Source: Bacteroidota bacterium
GTDB lineage: Bacteria; Bacteroidota; Ignavibacteria; Ignavibacteriales; Ignavibacteriaceae
DNA: 64,000 nt
NCBI GenBank assembly: GCA_021831685.1
Contig: JAKBMG010000175.1
Coordinates: 62,001-126,000, forward strand
Direction: 5' to 3'
Shown: piece by piece, positions 8,381-16,951 of the stretch
Position numbering within the stretch: the stretch's first letter is position 1
Layout of the letters: each line of letters starts with the position of its first letter
The notes under the pieces: model-generated
The model's database searches: none
What the model was told of the DNA's origin: nothing
The model's input: the letters and a program-made list of their open reading frames with translations, nothing else
Made by a program: the position numbers and the translations under genes

Positions 8381-9637
8381 TTAATGATTATAAGTTGTAT
8401 AGAAACCATTAAACTTGTAAATATTAGTAAGAATATCTTTTCTTGGACTTATACTACTTTTTCGAAGAACGCTTACGAGAAGTGCATCCCAGCTGCAATT
8501 ATTTTTAAAATCAAGCGGGTCATTATTAGATGAATAATAAATATCTGTAAACTCATTTACTGATGGAAAGTAAATATTAAGTCCATAGGAACCCGCATTG
8601 GATGTTCCATGACATTCATCAACAATACAATCATTAAAATAATTCATAGCATTTTCTATAGTTTTTATGACTGCGGTATCGGTTTCATTAGTGCGCATTA
8701 CCCTTAATAAATCATATACATCGCAGAAACCCCCGTAGTTTTTTATTCCATGTTTTTTAATACTCCGAAAACTATTAATATTTTGATTGTAATAATCTGT
8801 GACTTCGTTGAAAGCTGAAACAAAGTTCTCTATTTTAGATAGATTAACTGCGCTCATAGTAATCTGTTCTCCACCATAAGGATTATTGTTCCTAGTTTCA
8901 TAGAGTAGAGAAATTGTTTTTTTCGATAAATCTTCAGTGGAGATTAAAGGATTGCTTTTAATAAAGTCATCAAATTTATTAAGCATATTATCCCAATAAA
9001 CATAACCGCTAACATCTTCACTGGCTATATAATATTTAGCTGAGTTTCTTACTTGATATTCTGTTTCTAAAGATCCCATTAAGCATGGTGCAGTAAAAAG
9101 TACTAAATCCATTCCACCAGCATTTTTAAATGCATTATCTATTTCAAAAGGTTTAAGATCATCGCTTATACCTTTGTATACATTTCCACAAGTTCCATCC
9201 CAACCACCTCCATGGTCATAAAAAGCTACAATATATCTTTTAGCCGGAAAATATTTTTTTGCTGCTTTAATAAAATCAGTAAGTGTCCTTTCATCCCCAA
9301 CATTTATATCCCCAAGTTTTTGTAATAGATTTTGTTCATGATTTTCCCCTATTATATAAAAAGATGCTTCAGAATTACTTCCGTCTCTTAACACAAAATA
9401 ATTTATATCCTTATTTGAGGAAACTGACTTTGAAAAATCGTTTAGAGGATCATAGGCACCTTCGCCCCAATCAGCGTCATCGTAAAGAAGGAATGTCCAT
9501 TCTTTTTCAGGTGAAGGAATAATTGATAAAACTGTATCTATAGAATTTCCTTTAACCTGACTTGGCATTTCAATTTTCTTACATGAAAAAAATGCGAGAG
9601 ATAATATAATTACGAAAAAAAAAATAACTTTATTCAT
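8381..9637 (-). CDS. Clostripain-family (C11) cysteine peptidase, lipoprotein
   Basis: 418 residues. The N-terminus FFFVIILSLAFFSC gives a lipobox Cys19. The start of the domain, EWTFLLYDDADW, is typical of family C11. The catalytic His142 is in AFYDHGGGW and the nucleophile Cys185 in LFTAPCLMGSLE, matching the H...C dyad of clostripain-like enzymes. The family usually reads D-A-C-LMG; here it is A-P-C-LMG, a small deviation. A surface-anchored peptidase cleaving after basic residues would be the family expectation; substrate specificity cannot be read. Its barrel neighbour downstream could be a partner or export companion (inference). Confidence 0.85.
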   Translation of the reverse strand: MNKVIFFFVIILSLAFFSCKKIEMPSQVKGNSIDTVLSIIPSPEKEWTFLLYDDADWGEGAYDPLNDFSKSVSSNKDINYFVLRDGSNSEASFYIIGENHEQNLLQKLGDINVGDERTLTDFIKAAKKYFPAKRYIVAFYDHGGGWDGTCGNVYKGISDDLKPFEIDNAFKNAGGMDLVLFTAPCLMGSLETEYQVRNSAKYYIASEDVSGYVYWDNMLNKFDDFIKSNPLISTEDLSKKTISLLYETRNNNPYGGEQITMSAVNLSKIENFVSAFNEVTDYYNQNINSFRSIKKHGIKNYGGFCDVYDLLRVMRTNETDTAVIKTIENAMNYFNDCIVDECHGTSNAGSYGLNIYFPSVNEFTDIYYSSNNDPLDFKNNCSWDALLVSVLRKSSISPRKDILTNIYKFNGFYTTYNH

Positions 9638-9752
9638 AATTATTCCTCGATTATAATTTTTTAATTATTAGGAAATAAATTCTTCAGCAATTTGTCATAT
9701 AATTAAATTTTGTATTTCTATTGCATTCTTTTATAACCTAATTATTCCTACA

Positions 9753-9942
9753 ACATAACGTTGTTGCAACTAACTTGCCGCCCCGAACAAACGGCTAAGG
9801 TAAAACGATAACGCCAATAATTCAGAAAATATTTCATAACTAAATAAACTTAAACAACAATGTTAAACGAAAAACGCAAAGCTAAGATTAGTAACAAAGC
9901 CGCATCGCGATAGGCGGTCAAGTTGAGTTGCGGGTTATATGT
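9753..9942 (-). mobile_element. attC-like integron recombination site
   Basis: A long imperfect inverted repeat: the plus strand starts CATAACGTTGTTGCAACTAAC, then TTGCCGCC, and ends GGCGGTCAAGTTGAGTTGCG, then GGTTATATG. The arms match as complements with extra bases on one side, a hallmark of attC sites. In the minus direction the site starts ACATATAAC, five bases after the stop of the 9947-10699 gene. At 190 bp it is at the long end of the attC range. Confidence 0.7.
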
Positions 9943-9946
9943 GTTT

Positions 9947-10699
9947 TTAAATAGCATTTAATGATTCCTTAAATATCTTAATCCCATTAGATAAAATTCT
10001 TTTAAGAATATTAATTTCACTTTTATTCCATTCAGGATTAAAACTTTTACTTTTGGGCGTAACTGAAGGAAGATTACATCCCCAAAATAGTTTGTCGTAA
10101 ACATTATTTATTACTTCTTCATTAGAATCGAAAATTATTTTAACTGATTGGGAAACATCTTCAAATAAATTCCAAGCAGATTTGCATTCATTACAGTCTA
10201 TGCTTTTCTCATCTCCTACTTTAATCCATTCAACAACTGCATCAAGATTATGAAGCGTTGGTTCTTCAGGCTCAATATTGAGCGCATTTTCAAAAGCATA
10301 TTCATTTAATTCTTGTTTGCTTGAAAAGTTTAATATCTTTTCCTTTTTGTTTGTCAAAATTCTATCGTTAGAGTTTGAATACCAGATAAGGTAAGAGTCT
10401 TTATCATCTAATCTATACCAAAGTATATAATATTTCCCTTTCATTTTAATATTGTTAAAAAAATCATTTTTAGGTTGGTCTGATGATTCCTCTTCCATTT
10501 TTTTATTCGCTTTCATTTCTACAATTTCTTCTACCGCTTCTCTTTTATCTTTATTCAAGAATTCATATGTAGCAGCAAACATTGTAGTTGCTAAACTACC
10601 CCCATATTTTCTTAAATGAATTGCGACACGAACGAATACAATTATTACGGCTATTATTGCAACTATTACAACCACTAAACTTAATGTATCGTTTCCCAT
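9947..10699 (-). CDS. Hypothetical protein with N-terminal membrane anchor
   Basis: 250 residues, not recognised. Residues about 5-28 (LSLVVVIVAIIAVIIVFVRV) form one membrane segment. The remainder is hydrophilic and mostly helical, with an acidic/Lys-rich linker near residues 60-80 and a YYILWYRLDDKDSYLIWYS strand-rich stretch around 90-110. A short Cys pair (CNEC, about residue 168-171) is present but no second pair to make a zinc site is obvious. It is followed directly by an attC-like site and preceded by another, making it a single-gene cassette. A sensor or envelope-stress role would be speculation. Confidence 0.6.
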   Translation of the reverse strand: MGNDTLSLVVVIVAIIAVIIVFVRVAIHLRKYGGSLATTMFAATYEFLNKDKREAVEEIVEMKANKKMEEESSDQPKNDFFNNIKMKGKYYILWYRLDDKDSYLIWYSNSNDRILTNKKEKILNFSSKQELNEYAFENALNIEPEEPTLHNLDAVVEWIKVGDEKSIDCNECKSAWNLFEDVSQSVKIIFDSNEEVINNVYDKLFWGCNLPSVTPKSKSFNPEWNKSEINILKRILSNGIKIFKESLNAI

Positions 10700-10721
10700 C
10701 TTAAAACTTATTATTTGTTAA

Positions 10722-10852
10722 GCCTATAACGTTAAGTATTTTATCCGAAGTTGAGGCAAAAAATATATAGCTCTTCATTTACAGAACAATTTTTAGCTCT
10801 TAATTGAGCTACTTTAGTTATCGCCTCAATTTCGGATAAAATATTGTTGTGC
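10722..10852 (-). mobile_element. attC-like integron recombination site (best example)
   Basis: On the minus strand it runs GCACAAC, AATATTTTATCCGAAATTGAG, GC ... GC, CTCAACTTCGGATAAAATACT, TAACGTTATAGGC. The two arms are complementary over about 23 bp with one or two mismatches, and the outer cores are RYYYAAC-like and GTTRRRY-like. The central part also folds (GAGCTA with TAGCTC). It sits between the remnant integrase and the first cassette gene. Confidence 0.7.
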
Positions 10853-11063
10853 GAAGCCGCTTCCCGTATATTATGGATATTTAATTGACTCATCTTCTTT
10901 ATTTCTTCTTTATTTCTTCTTTATTTCTTTAATCATTTATTTTTATAATAACTAATTCTACCGGAATGTTTGTAATCTTTTTAATTTTTCTACTACTTAT
11001 TAGCTTAATGTTAACACTATTAAAACCTATCGGTTATAAACTAGTCATATCTATCCATACTTG

Positions 11064-11390
11064 TCAATATACTAACCCGCTTTCTTTATCCTTTATAAAT
11101 TTTTCTGCCGGAAATGCATATTGCCAATAAAAATCTTTATCGGCATTCGGATGCTTTATCGCTAATGCATACGGCAGCTTTGAAGTGTAACTCTCTTCCG
11201 TCTTCCGTGAATAATGCTTTACCCGCATTTCATTCTTAGCTTGATCAAGCAATTTTGGTTTATTTTGTTTTTGTGGTACTTCGGCTGATGCTTCTCTAAA
11301 TCTTAATTTTATCCCCCAAGCATCGTGTATTCTATTGAAATGCGACTCCGGCAACTTTCCCGCTATATTATTTTTTGTTACTGATTCCAA
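11064..11390 (-). pseudogene. Integron-type tyrosine recombinase (IntI-like), internally deleted remnant
   Basis: A 108-codon frame contains KPKLLDQAKNEMRVKHYSRK, then TEESYT, which is the start of the SAM-like N-terminal domain of IntI/Xer recombinases. It jumps at once to LPYALAIKHPNADKDFYWQY, then AFPA, the IntI-specific stretch (LPyALerKyPnA....WqyvFPa) that normally lies far downstream, near the additional IntI domain. The R..H..R..Y catalytic residues are missing. The first 40 residues are not recognised. The frame points the same way as the cassette genes below it, unlike the divergent arrangement of class 1 integrons. Confidence 0.7.
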
Positions 11391-11723
11391 TGGAAATCCA
11401 TCACTGTTATGTAAAAAGTTTACCCATCTCGTTTTCTTTTTGCTACAATAACTTCGGATTTTTTAAGGAATTGTTTCCCTCTATTAAATCCCTTAATAAC
11501 TTAATTATTTCCCTTTCTTATGTCAAGTAATGATAAAAAAAATAATCATAAAATTTTACACGAATAATTATTACTAATGTTACTCAACCTTCGGAAAAAT
11601 GGAGTGATGAAATGGGCTAATTTTTTCCAATATTCCAATGCTCCAACATTCCATTACTCAAAATGGAAATCCTTCGTTAGATGTGTTATTAGTATTTCTA
11701 TAAGCCAAAAAGTGAAAAATGTC
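11391..11723. other. Gene-free stretch
   Basis: No gene seen. It holds A+T-rich sequence and a short degenerate microrepeat (TTCCAATATTCCAATGCTCC and onward, near 11625-11665) of a kind also present near 46290-46330. It marks the end of the integron-like island before the housekeeping block. Confidence 0.5.
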
Positions 11724-13268
11724 CTAAAGCGGGATGTTCCCATGCTTCTTCCGGGGAATTGTATCGACTTTCGTTTTCAATAATCTAAAAGCTTGAATAA
11801 GCTTTATCTTAGTTTCCTTTGGCTCTATAACATCGTCGATAAAACCCCGCTCGGCGGCAATATATGGATTGGCAAACTTGGCAATATATTCGGAAAGTTT
11901 CTTCTCCAATTCTTCTTCTGGATTTTCCGAACTAGCAATTTCTTTTTTGAAGATAATTTCTACCGCGCCTTTAGGTCCCATTACGGCTATTTCTGCTGAA
12001 ATCCACGCAAAATTAAAATCTCCCCGGATATGCTTCGAATTCATTACATCATAAGCGCCGCCGTATGCTTTACGAGTAATAACCGTTACTTTTGGAACCG
12101 TTGCTTCGGCAAAGGCATAAAGTAATTTTGCTCCGTGACGGATTATGCCGTTCCACTCTTGTTCTGTACCTGGTAAAAAGCCGGGAACGTCTTCCAAAAC
12201 TAAAATTGGTATATTAAATGCATCGCAAAACCTTACAAAGCGAGCACCTTTTACCGAGGCATTTATATCAAGCACTCCTGCAAGAACCTCAGGCTGATTT
12301 GCAATTATTCCAATCGATATTCCCCCCATTCTGGCAAAGCCTGTGATTATATTTTCGGCATAGTTTGCATGGACTTCAAAAAAATCATCATTGTCAACAA
12401 GTAAATTGATAATTTGTTTCATGTCGTAAGGTTTATTCGGGCTATCAGGGATGATTTCGTCAAACTTTAATTCCGGTTTGAGATTTTCAAAATCAAATCC
12501 CTTATCCTCCGGCTTGTCCTTAAAGTTTAAGGGTAAGTACCCCAGCAATCGTCTGACATTTAATAAAGTTTCAACTTCATTGTCATAAATAAAATGAGCT
12601 ACGCCGCTTTTAGATGCATGCGTTTCTGCCCCTCCTAAATCTTCAAAGCTTACTACTTCGTGCGTAACGGTCTTCACTACATTGGGCCCCGTTACGAACA
12701 TATAACTTGAATTTTTTACCATGAAAATAAAATCGGTAATTGCAGGCGAATATACTGCTCCCCCGGCGCATGGACCCATCACTACAGAAATTTGCGGTAC
12801 TACACCGGATGCTAAAGTATTACGAAGAAAAATATCCGCATAACCTCCTAAACTAACCACACCTTCTTGAATTCGAGCTCCGCCGGAATCATTTAATCCG
12901 ATAACCGGTATTCCAAGCTTCATCGCCATATCCATTATTTTAACAATTTTTTCAGCATGAGTTTCAGATAGCGAGCCGCCGAAAACCGTAAAGTCCTGGC
13001 TAAACAAAGCGATGGGCCTTCCGTCAATTTTTGCAAAGCCTGTAACAACGCCATCACCAGGATAATGCTGTTTATTTAAGCCAAAATCAGTAGCCCGGTG
13101 CTTAACAAACATATCGATTTCTTCAAAACTTTTTTCGTCAACAAGGAGTTCAATCCTTTCGCGTGCGGTAAGTTTTCCCTTTGCGTGAAGGTTGTCGATT
13201 TTCTCCTGCCCCCCACCAAGCTTCGCCTTTTCTTTTTTCTTTAATAATTCTTCAACTTTATTTTTCAT
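11724..13268 (-). CDS. pccB: Acyl-CoA carboxylase beta (carboxyltransferase) subunit, propionyl-CoA carboxylase type
   Basis: 514 residues, full length for the PccB/AccD5/MmdA family. It transfers the carboxyl group from carboxybiotin to an acyl-CoA, probably propionyl-CoA. Seen: [13 protein letters not shown] near residue 33, the acyl-CoA/oxyanion-hole glycines in [14 protein letters not shown] (about 125-138), [13 protein letters not shown], and in the C-terminal half [31 protein letters not shown] and [14 protein letters not shown]. The ending [13 protein letters not shown] is the typical family tail. No biotin carboxylase or biotin carrier gene is in the window, so the complex must use subunits encoded elsewhere. 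It could instead be the alpha subunit of a Na+-dependent methylmalonyl-CoA decarboxylase. Confidence 0.9.
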   Translation of the reverse strand: MKNKVEELLKKKEKAKLGGGQEKIDNLHAKGKLTARERIELLVDEKSFEEIDMFVKHRATDFGLNKQHYPGDGVVTGFAKIDGRPIALFSQDFTVFGGSLSETHAEKIVKIMDMAMKLGIPVIGLNDSGGARIQEGVVSLGGYADIFLRNTLASGVVPQISVVMGPCAGGAVYSPAITDFIFMVKNSSYMFVTGPNVVKTVTHEVVSFEDLGGAETHASKSGVAHFIYDNEVETLLNVRRLLGYLPLNFKDKPEDKGFDFENLKPELKFDEIIPDSPNKPYDMKQIINLLVDNDDFFEVHANYAENIITGFARMGGISIGIIANQPEVLAGVLDINASVKGARFVRFCDAFNIPILVLEDVPGFLPGTEQEWNGIIRHGAKLLYAFAEATVPKVTVITRKAYGGAYDVMNSKHIRGDFNFAWISAEIAVMGPKGAVEIIFKKEIASSENPEEELEKKLSEYIAKFANPYIAAERGFIDDVIEPKETKIKLIQAFRLLKTKVDTIPRKKHGNIPL

Positions 13269-13386
13269 TGAATAGCTTCGATTGAATTATTTATTAAGTT
13301 ACTTTACGCATCCATTATCATAGAAGGAGTAAGAAGTTAGTAGCCAGGAGTCCTCCTGTCTTCTGACTTTTGTCTTTTGTCTTCTT

Positions 13387-14181
13387 CTAAAATATATTCA
13401 TCCTTTCATCGGCATGTTCAAAAGACTTTTCAATCTCCGATTTAAGAGAAACATTTTTATCTTCGCCTTGATGGTTTTTATTAAATTCAATAACATTAAT
13501 TTGACGAAATATTTTACCGGGATTTTTTTTCAACAACAAAATATTGCCTGAAAGGTCTACGGCTTCAGAAATATTTGATGTTGCAAGAATAAAGATTACG
13601 TTTAATTGTTGTTTAATAGATTTAATTAAATCATGCAGCTCTTTCTTAGTTTCACTGTGAAGATTTTTGAAACAATCGTCTAACAAAACTACTTCCGGCT
13701 GAATTGCAAGTGCGCGGGCAAGCGATATTCTGAATCTAAACCCGGAACTTTTTTCATGAGGATAATGATTTCCATAACCGCTTAAACCAACTAATGAAAT
13801 TACTTCATCTTTCCTTTTCTTAACCTCTTCTTGGTTGATGTTTTTTAATTTAAGAGCAAATTCAATATTTTGGTTCACACTCATCCAGGGGAATGAAGAT
13901 GCGTTTTCGGGAATATAAGTAATTCTTCCATCCGGCCGTAAATATTCTTTCTCTTTAAGAATAACTTCTCCACCGGACGGTTTTTCGAGGGCAGATATGA
14001 TCTTTAGAAGGGTTGTCTTACCTGCTCCGGCTGGAGATAATACTGAAGTTAATCTGTTGTCATTTCCGGCGGAGTCAATTGTAAAATTGATTCCGTCTAA
14101 AACATGAATCCTTGAACCGGCAGGACCGTGAAAAAGTTTTGAAAGATTCTTTATTTCTAAAAGTGCATTCATACCGCTCAA
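13387..14181 (-). CDS. ABC transporter ATP-binding protein (SsuB/TauB-like) with degenerate motifs
   Basis: 264 residues, ATPase of a nitrate/sulfonate/taurine-type importer by length and by pairing with the SsuC-like permease upstream (4-bp overlap). Walker A is present (SPAGAGKTT, about residues 49-57). The signature motif, normally LSGGxRQR, reads SSGFRFRISLARAL, and the Walker B/D-loop region reads VVLLDDCFKNL instead of LLDEPFSAL, so the catalytic Glu is replaced by Asp. These changes suggest a slow or altered ATPase. No periplasmic binding protein gene is nearby, so the substrate is unknown. Confidence 0.8.
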   Translation of the reverse strand: MSGMNALLEIKNLSKLFHGPAGSRIHVLDGINFTIDSAGNDNRLTSVLSPAGAGKTTLLKIISALEKPSGGEVILKEKEYLRPDGRITYIPENASSFPWMSVNQNIEFALKLKNINQEEVKKRKDEVISLVGLSGYGNHYPHEKSSGFRFRISLARALAIQPEVVLLDDCFKNLHSETKKELHDLIKSIKQQLNVIFILATSNISEAVDLSGNILLLKKNPGKIFRQINVIEFNKNHQGEDKNVSLKSEIEKSFEHADERMNIF

Positions 14182-14939
14182 AAATTACTCCAGTGAATAA
14201 ATTTATTCTTAAAATATTTGAGTAAATAAAAACCGGCAAAGATTGTAATTCCCGTTATAACAGAGATCGAGAATAATGCAGATAAATCTTTATAGCGTAG
14301 AGCATCCCGGTAAATTGAGCCCAATCCATATCCGCCTTTCATAAATTCAAAAACAATTAAGAGTAGCCAGGCTAAATAGTGAAGCTCAAAAATGTAATTT
14401 AATAGCGAAGGCTGCACAGCTTTCCAAATGACTTTCTTGGATAATTCATTTTTGCCGGCACCAAGAGAAGTTGCCGCATCGATATATTCCGGTTTGACCT
14501 TATATGATTCTTCCTTTACCTTCACCGCCATTGGGATTATAAAAATTAGCAGTGCAAAGATAAATCCGGTTAAGTTTGAATTCGGAAACCATAAAATTAA
14601 AAACATTCCCAGGATTACAACAGGTAGGAATTTGAAGAGTTTATAGAAAGCATCCAAAGTGCTGAAAAACCAGTCATTCCCTGTGATATATTTACACAAA
14701 AGCCAATCTACGAAGTAAGAAATTATCAGTGCAAAATAAATTTCGGATACTGTAACCCCGAAATTCCTCCAGAGATGATAATCTTTTATAAGTGAACCAA
14801 AAGAAAGGAAAACTATCGAGGGCTTTGGCAAAAAACCGTTACCGGGAATAACAAACTCAAATAATATTAACCAAATGAAAAATAATCCGGTTAACAAAAT
14901 CCGCGAATTTTTATGATAAGCCTTTTTGCTCATTAACAA
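14178..14939 (-). CDS. ABC transporter permease (SsuC/TauC-like)
   Basis: 253 residues with about six membrane helices. The cytoplasmic coupling loop is visible as YIDAATSLGAGKNELSKKVIW (about residues 155-175), the EAA motif of importer permeases. The N-terminal GNGFLPKPSIVFLSFGSLIKD corresponds to the conserved (L)P.P..v...l.el segment of SsuC/TauC-like proteins. It overlaps the ATPase gene by 4 bp and is co-transcribed with it. The substrate-binding protein is missing from the neighbourhood. The lipophilic sequence supports the inner membrane. Confidence 0.8.
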   Translation of the reverse strand: MLMSKKAYHKNSRILLTGLFFIWLILFEFVIPGNGFLPKPSIVFLSFGSLIKDYHLWRNFGVTVSEIYFALIISYFVDWLLCKYITGNDWFFSTLDAFYKLFKFLPVVILGMFLILWFPNSNLTGFIFALLIFIIPMAVKVKEESYKVKPEYIDAATSLGAGKNELSKKVIWKAVQPSLLNYIFELHYLAWLLLIVFEFMKGGYGLGSIYRDALRYKDLSALFSISVITGITIFAGFYLLKYFKNKFIHWSNF

Positions 14940-15004
14940 TACCGCATAATGAAGAAGTATTTTTTTTGAAAATTTTTCTAAGTGAATATATCTAAACAGC
15001 GCCT

Positions 15005-15649
15005 TTATATCAACAAGAATGGGTTCTGCATTTTCTCGATACCTATTTGGCTGCTATCTCCGTGACCAGGATAAATCAGTGTATCGTCAGGAAGAGTTAA
15101 TAATTGGGAGCTGATTGAATTAATTAATGTATCATAATCGGCGCCCCATAAATCAGTCCTGCCAATGCTATCTTTAAAAAGGACATCACCTGTTAAACAA
15201 AATTTTTCCTTTGCAAAATATAGACAAATTTCTCCGGGGGTATGCCCCGGTGTAAATAAAAATTGCACTTCAGAACTGCCAATAAATAATTTCTCAGCCA
15301 TCGGAATAAACCCGTCCGGTTTTGGAGGGGCTTCTATTTTCAAACCAAATGCTGCAGCTTGAACTTCTGCTCTTTCAAGCATCGGTAAATCTTTTTCCGG
15401 AATTAAATACTGAGGGTTAAATTTTTCTTTAACAAATTTGCTTCCAATTATATGGTCTATATGGCAATGTGTGTTAATAAGATATTTAACGGTCAATTCA
15501 TTTTTATTCAAATAGTTTTCAATTTCTTCTTCTTCCCTTTTATCGGAACACCCGGCGTCAATTACGGCACATTCTTTTGTTTTTTCATCCCAAATTATAA
15601 AAGTATTTTCCGAGAAAATGTTGAAAACAAATTTTTTTACAACGAGCAT
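15005..15649 (-). CDS. MBL-fold metallo-hydrolase (glyoxalase II-like)
   Basis: 214 residues, the short glyoxalase II-like form. The metal-binding motif THCHIDH is at residues 60-66 (His61, His63, Asp65, His66). Further ligands are in FTPGHTPGEI, LTGDVLFKDSIGRTD and YPGHGDSS. This set is typical of hydroxyacylglutathione hydrolase-like thioesterases, but the C-terminal substrate domain of true GloB is short or absent, so the natural thioester is unknown. It is immediately downstream of aroC (8 bp) and probably shares its transcript. Confidence 0.85.
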   Translation of the reverse strand: MLVVKKFVFNIFSENTFIIWDEKTKECAVIDAGCSDKREEEEIENYLNKNELTVKYLINTHCHIDHIIGSKFVKEKFNPQYLIPEKDLPMLERAEVQAAAFGLKIEAPPKPDGFIPMAEKLFIGSSEVQFLFTPGHTPGEICLYFAKEKFCLTGDVLFKDSIGRTDLWGADYDTLINSISSQLLTLPDDTLIYPGHGDSSQIGIEKMQNPFLLI

Positions 15650-15657
15650 AATATTCT

Positions 15658-16869
15658 TTATCCTTTAAAATTTCTCCGGACACGGTTAAATAATTTTTTA
15701 GTGTAGGAATTAAAATTATCTTTTGTTTCTTCCAGCGAATCACCTCCGAATTTTTCTAAAAAGAATTTAGCCAGACTCCAGGCTACCATTGATTCGGCTA
15801 TTACAGCGCAAGCCGGAACAGCTACAAAATCGCTTCTCTCACGTCTTGCATCAACAGTTTTCATGTTTTTCAAATCAATACTTTCAATCGGACTCATTAA
15901 AGTAGCAATCGGTTTCATTGCCGCGCGTAAAATTATAGGAAGCCCCGTTGATGTTCCGCCTTCAATTCCACCAGCCCGGTTTGTCTTTCTTGTAATCAAC
16001 TCACCTCTTTTAATAATTTCGTCATGTGACTCTGAACCAAATTTTTCTGCTGCTTCAAAACCGGTGCCGATAGACACTGCCTTTACAGCATTAATAGACA
16101 TTACAGAATGCGCTAATTCCGCATCTAGCTTGGTATCGTAATGGACAAAGCTGCCAAGTCCCAACGGTACTCCTGTAGCAACCACACAAAAGGTTCCACC
16201 TAAAGTATCGCCTCTTTTTTTTGCTAATTTAATTCTGTTGATGATTAGTTTTTCATGGTCTTCATCAAGAACTCTCACATCACTTTTATCTGCTTTTTCA
16301 GATAAGCTCCATCCACTAAAATTTTTCGATAAGTTATTATCAAAAAGGTTTGAAGCAAAATTTTGTTTTGGATAAATGCCGCCGATACTTTCGACAAAAC
16401 TTCCGATAGAGATGCCGAACTCTTCTAAAAATCTTCTTGCTATTGAAGCTGCTGCAACTCTTGCGGCAGTTTCCCGTGCGCTTGATCTTTCAATTGAGTT
16501 TCGAATATCATCAAAATTATATTTTGAAACTCCGACTAAATCAGCATGACCGGGGCGCGGGATAGTAATTTTTTCAACTTCAGATTTTCTTTTATCCGGC
16601 GTCATCTTTTCGGTCCAATTTTCCCAATCACGGTTTTTAATCAATAATGAAACCGGTGAACCCAATGTTTTTTGGAATCTAATACCGGATAATATTTCCG
16701 CCGTATCCGTTTCAATTTTCATTCGCAAGCCCCTGCCATAACCGGCTTGCCTTCTCTTTAAATGGAAATTAATATAATCATTTGCAATTTTGATGTTGGA
16801 AGGGAATCCTTCAATGATTGTTGTTAAAGCTTTTCCGTGTGATTCACCCGCGGTAAGAAATCTTATCAT
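15658..16869 (-). CDS. aroC: Chorismate synthase
   Basis: 403 residues; converts 5-enolpyruvylshikimate 3-phosphate to chorismate with reduced FMN, the last step of the shikimate pathway. The start MIRFLTAGESHGKAL carries the invariant GESHG. RRQAGYGRGLRMKIETD (about residues 39-55) and RPGHADLVG..KY are the second and third family signatures. SSARETAARVAAASIARRFL and the C-terminal VDARRERSDFVAVPACAVIAE complete the match. The length and the order of motifs are normal. The degP terminator at 16905-16932 separates it from upstream genes, so it should have its own promoter in about 80 bp. Confidence 0.96.
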   Translation of the reverse strand: MIRFLTAGESHGKALTTIIEGFPSNIKIANDYINFHLKRRQAGYGRGLRMKIETDTAEILSGIRFQKTLGSPVSLLIKNRDWENWTEKMTPDKRKSEVEKITIPRPGHADLVGVSKYNFDDIRNSIERSSARETAARVAAASIARRFLEEFGISIGSFVESIGGIYPKQNFASNLFDNNLSKNFSGWSLSEKADKSDVRVLDEDHEKLIINRIKLAKKRGDTLGGTFCVVATGVPLGLGSFVHYDTKLDAELAHSVMSINAVKAVSIGTGFEAAEKFGSESHDEIIKRGELITRKTNRAGGIEGGTSTGLPIILRAAMKPIATLMSPIESIDLKNMKTVDARRERSDFVAVPACAVIAESMVAWSLAKFFLEKFGGDSLEETKDNFNSYTKKLFNRVRRNFKG

Positions 16870-16904
16870 GAATTTACCTAAAATTATTTTAATGCAAATA
16901 TAAA

Positions 16905-16932
16905 AAAAACGCCCGAATAACCGGGCGTTTTT
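16905..16932 (-). terminator. Rho-independent terminator of the degP transcript
   Basis: AAACGCCCG (16907-16915), loop AATAAC, CGGGCGTTT (16922-16930) form a 9-bp G+C-rich stem. In the minus direction it is followed by a run of eight T. It lies 20 bp beyond the degP stop and upstream of aroC. Confidence 0.9.
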
Positions 16933-16951
16933 GGGAATTATTTATTCAGGA

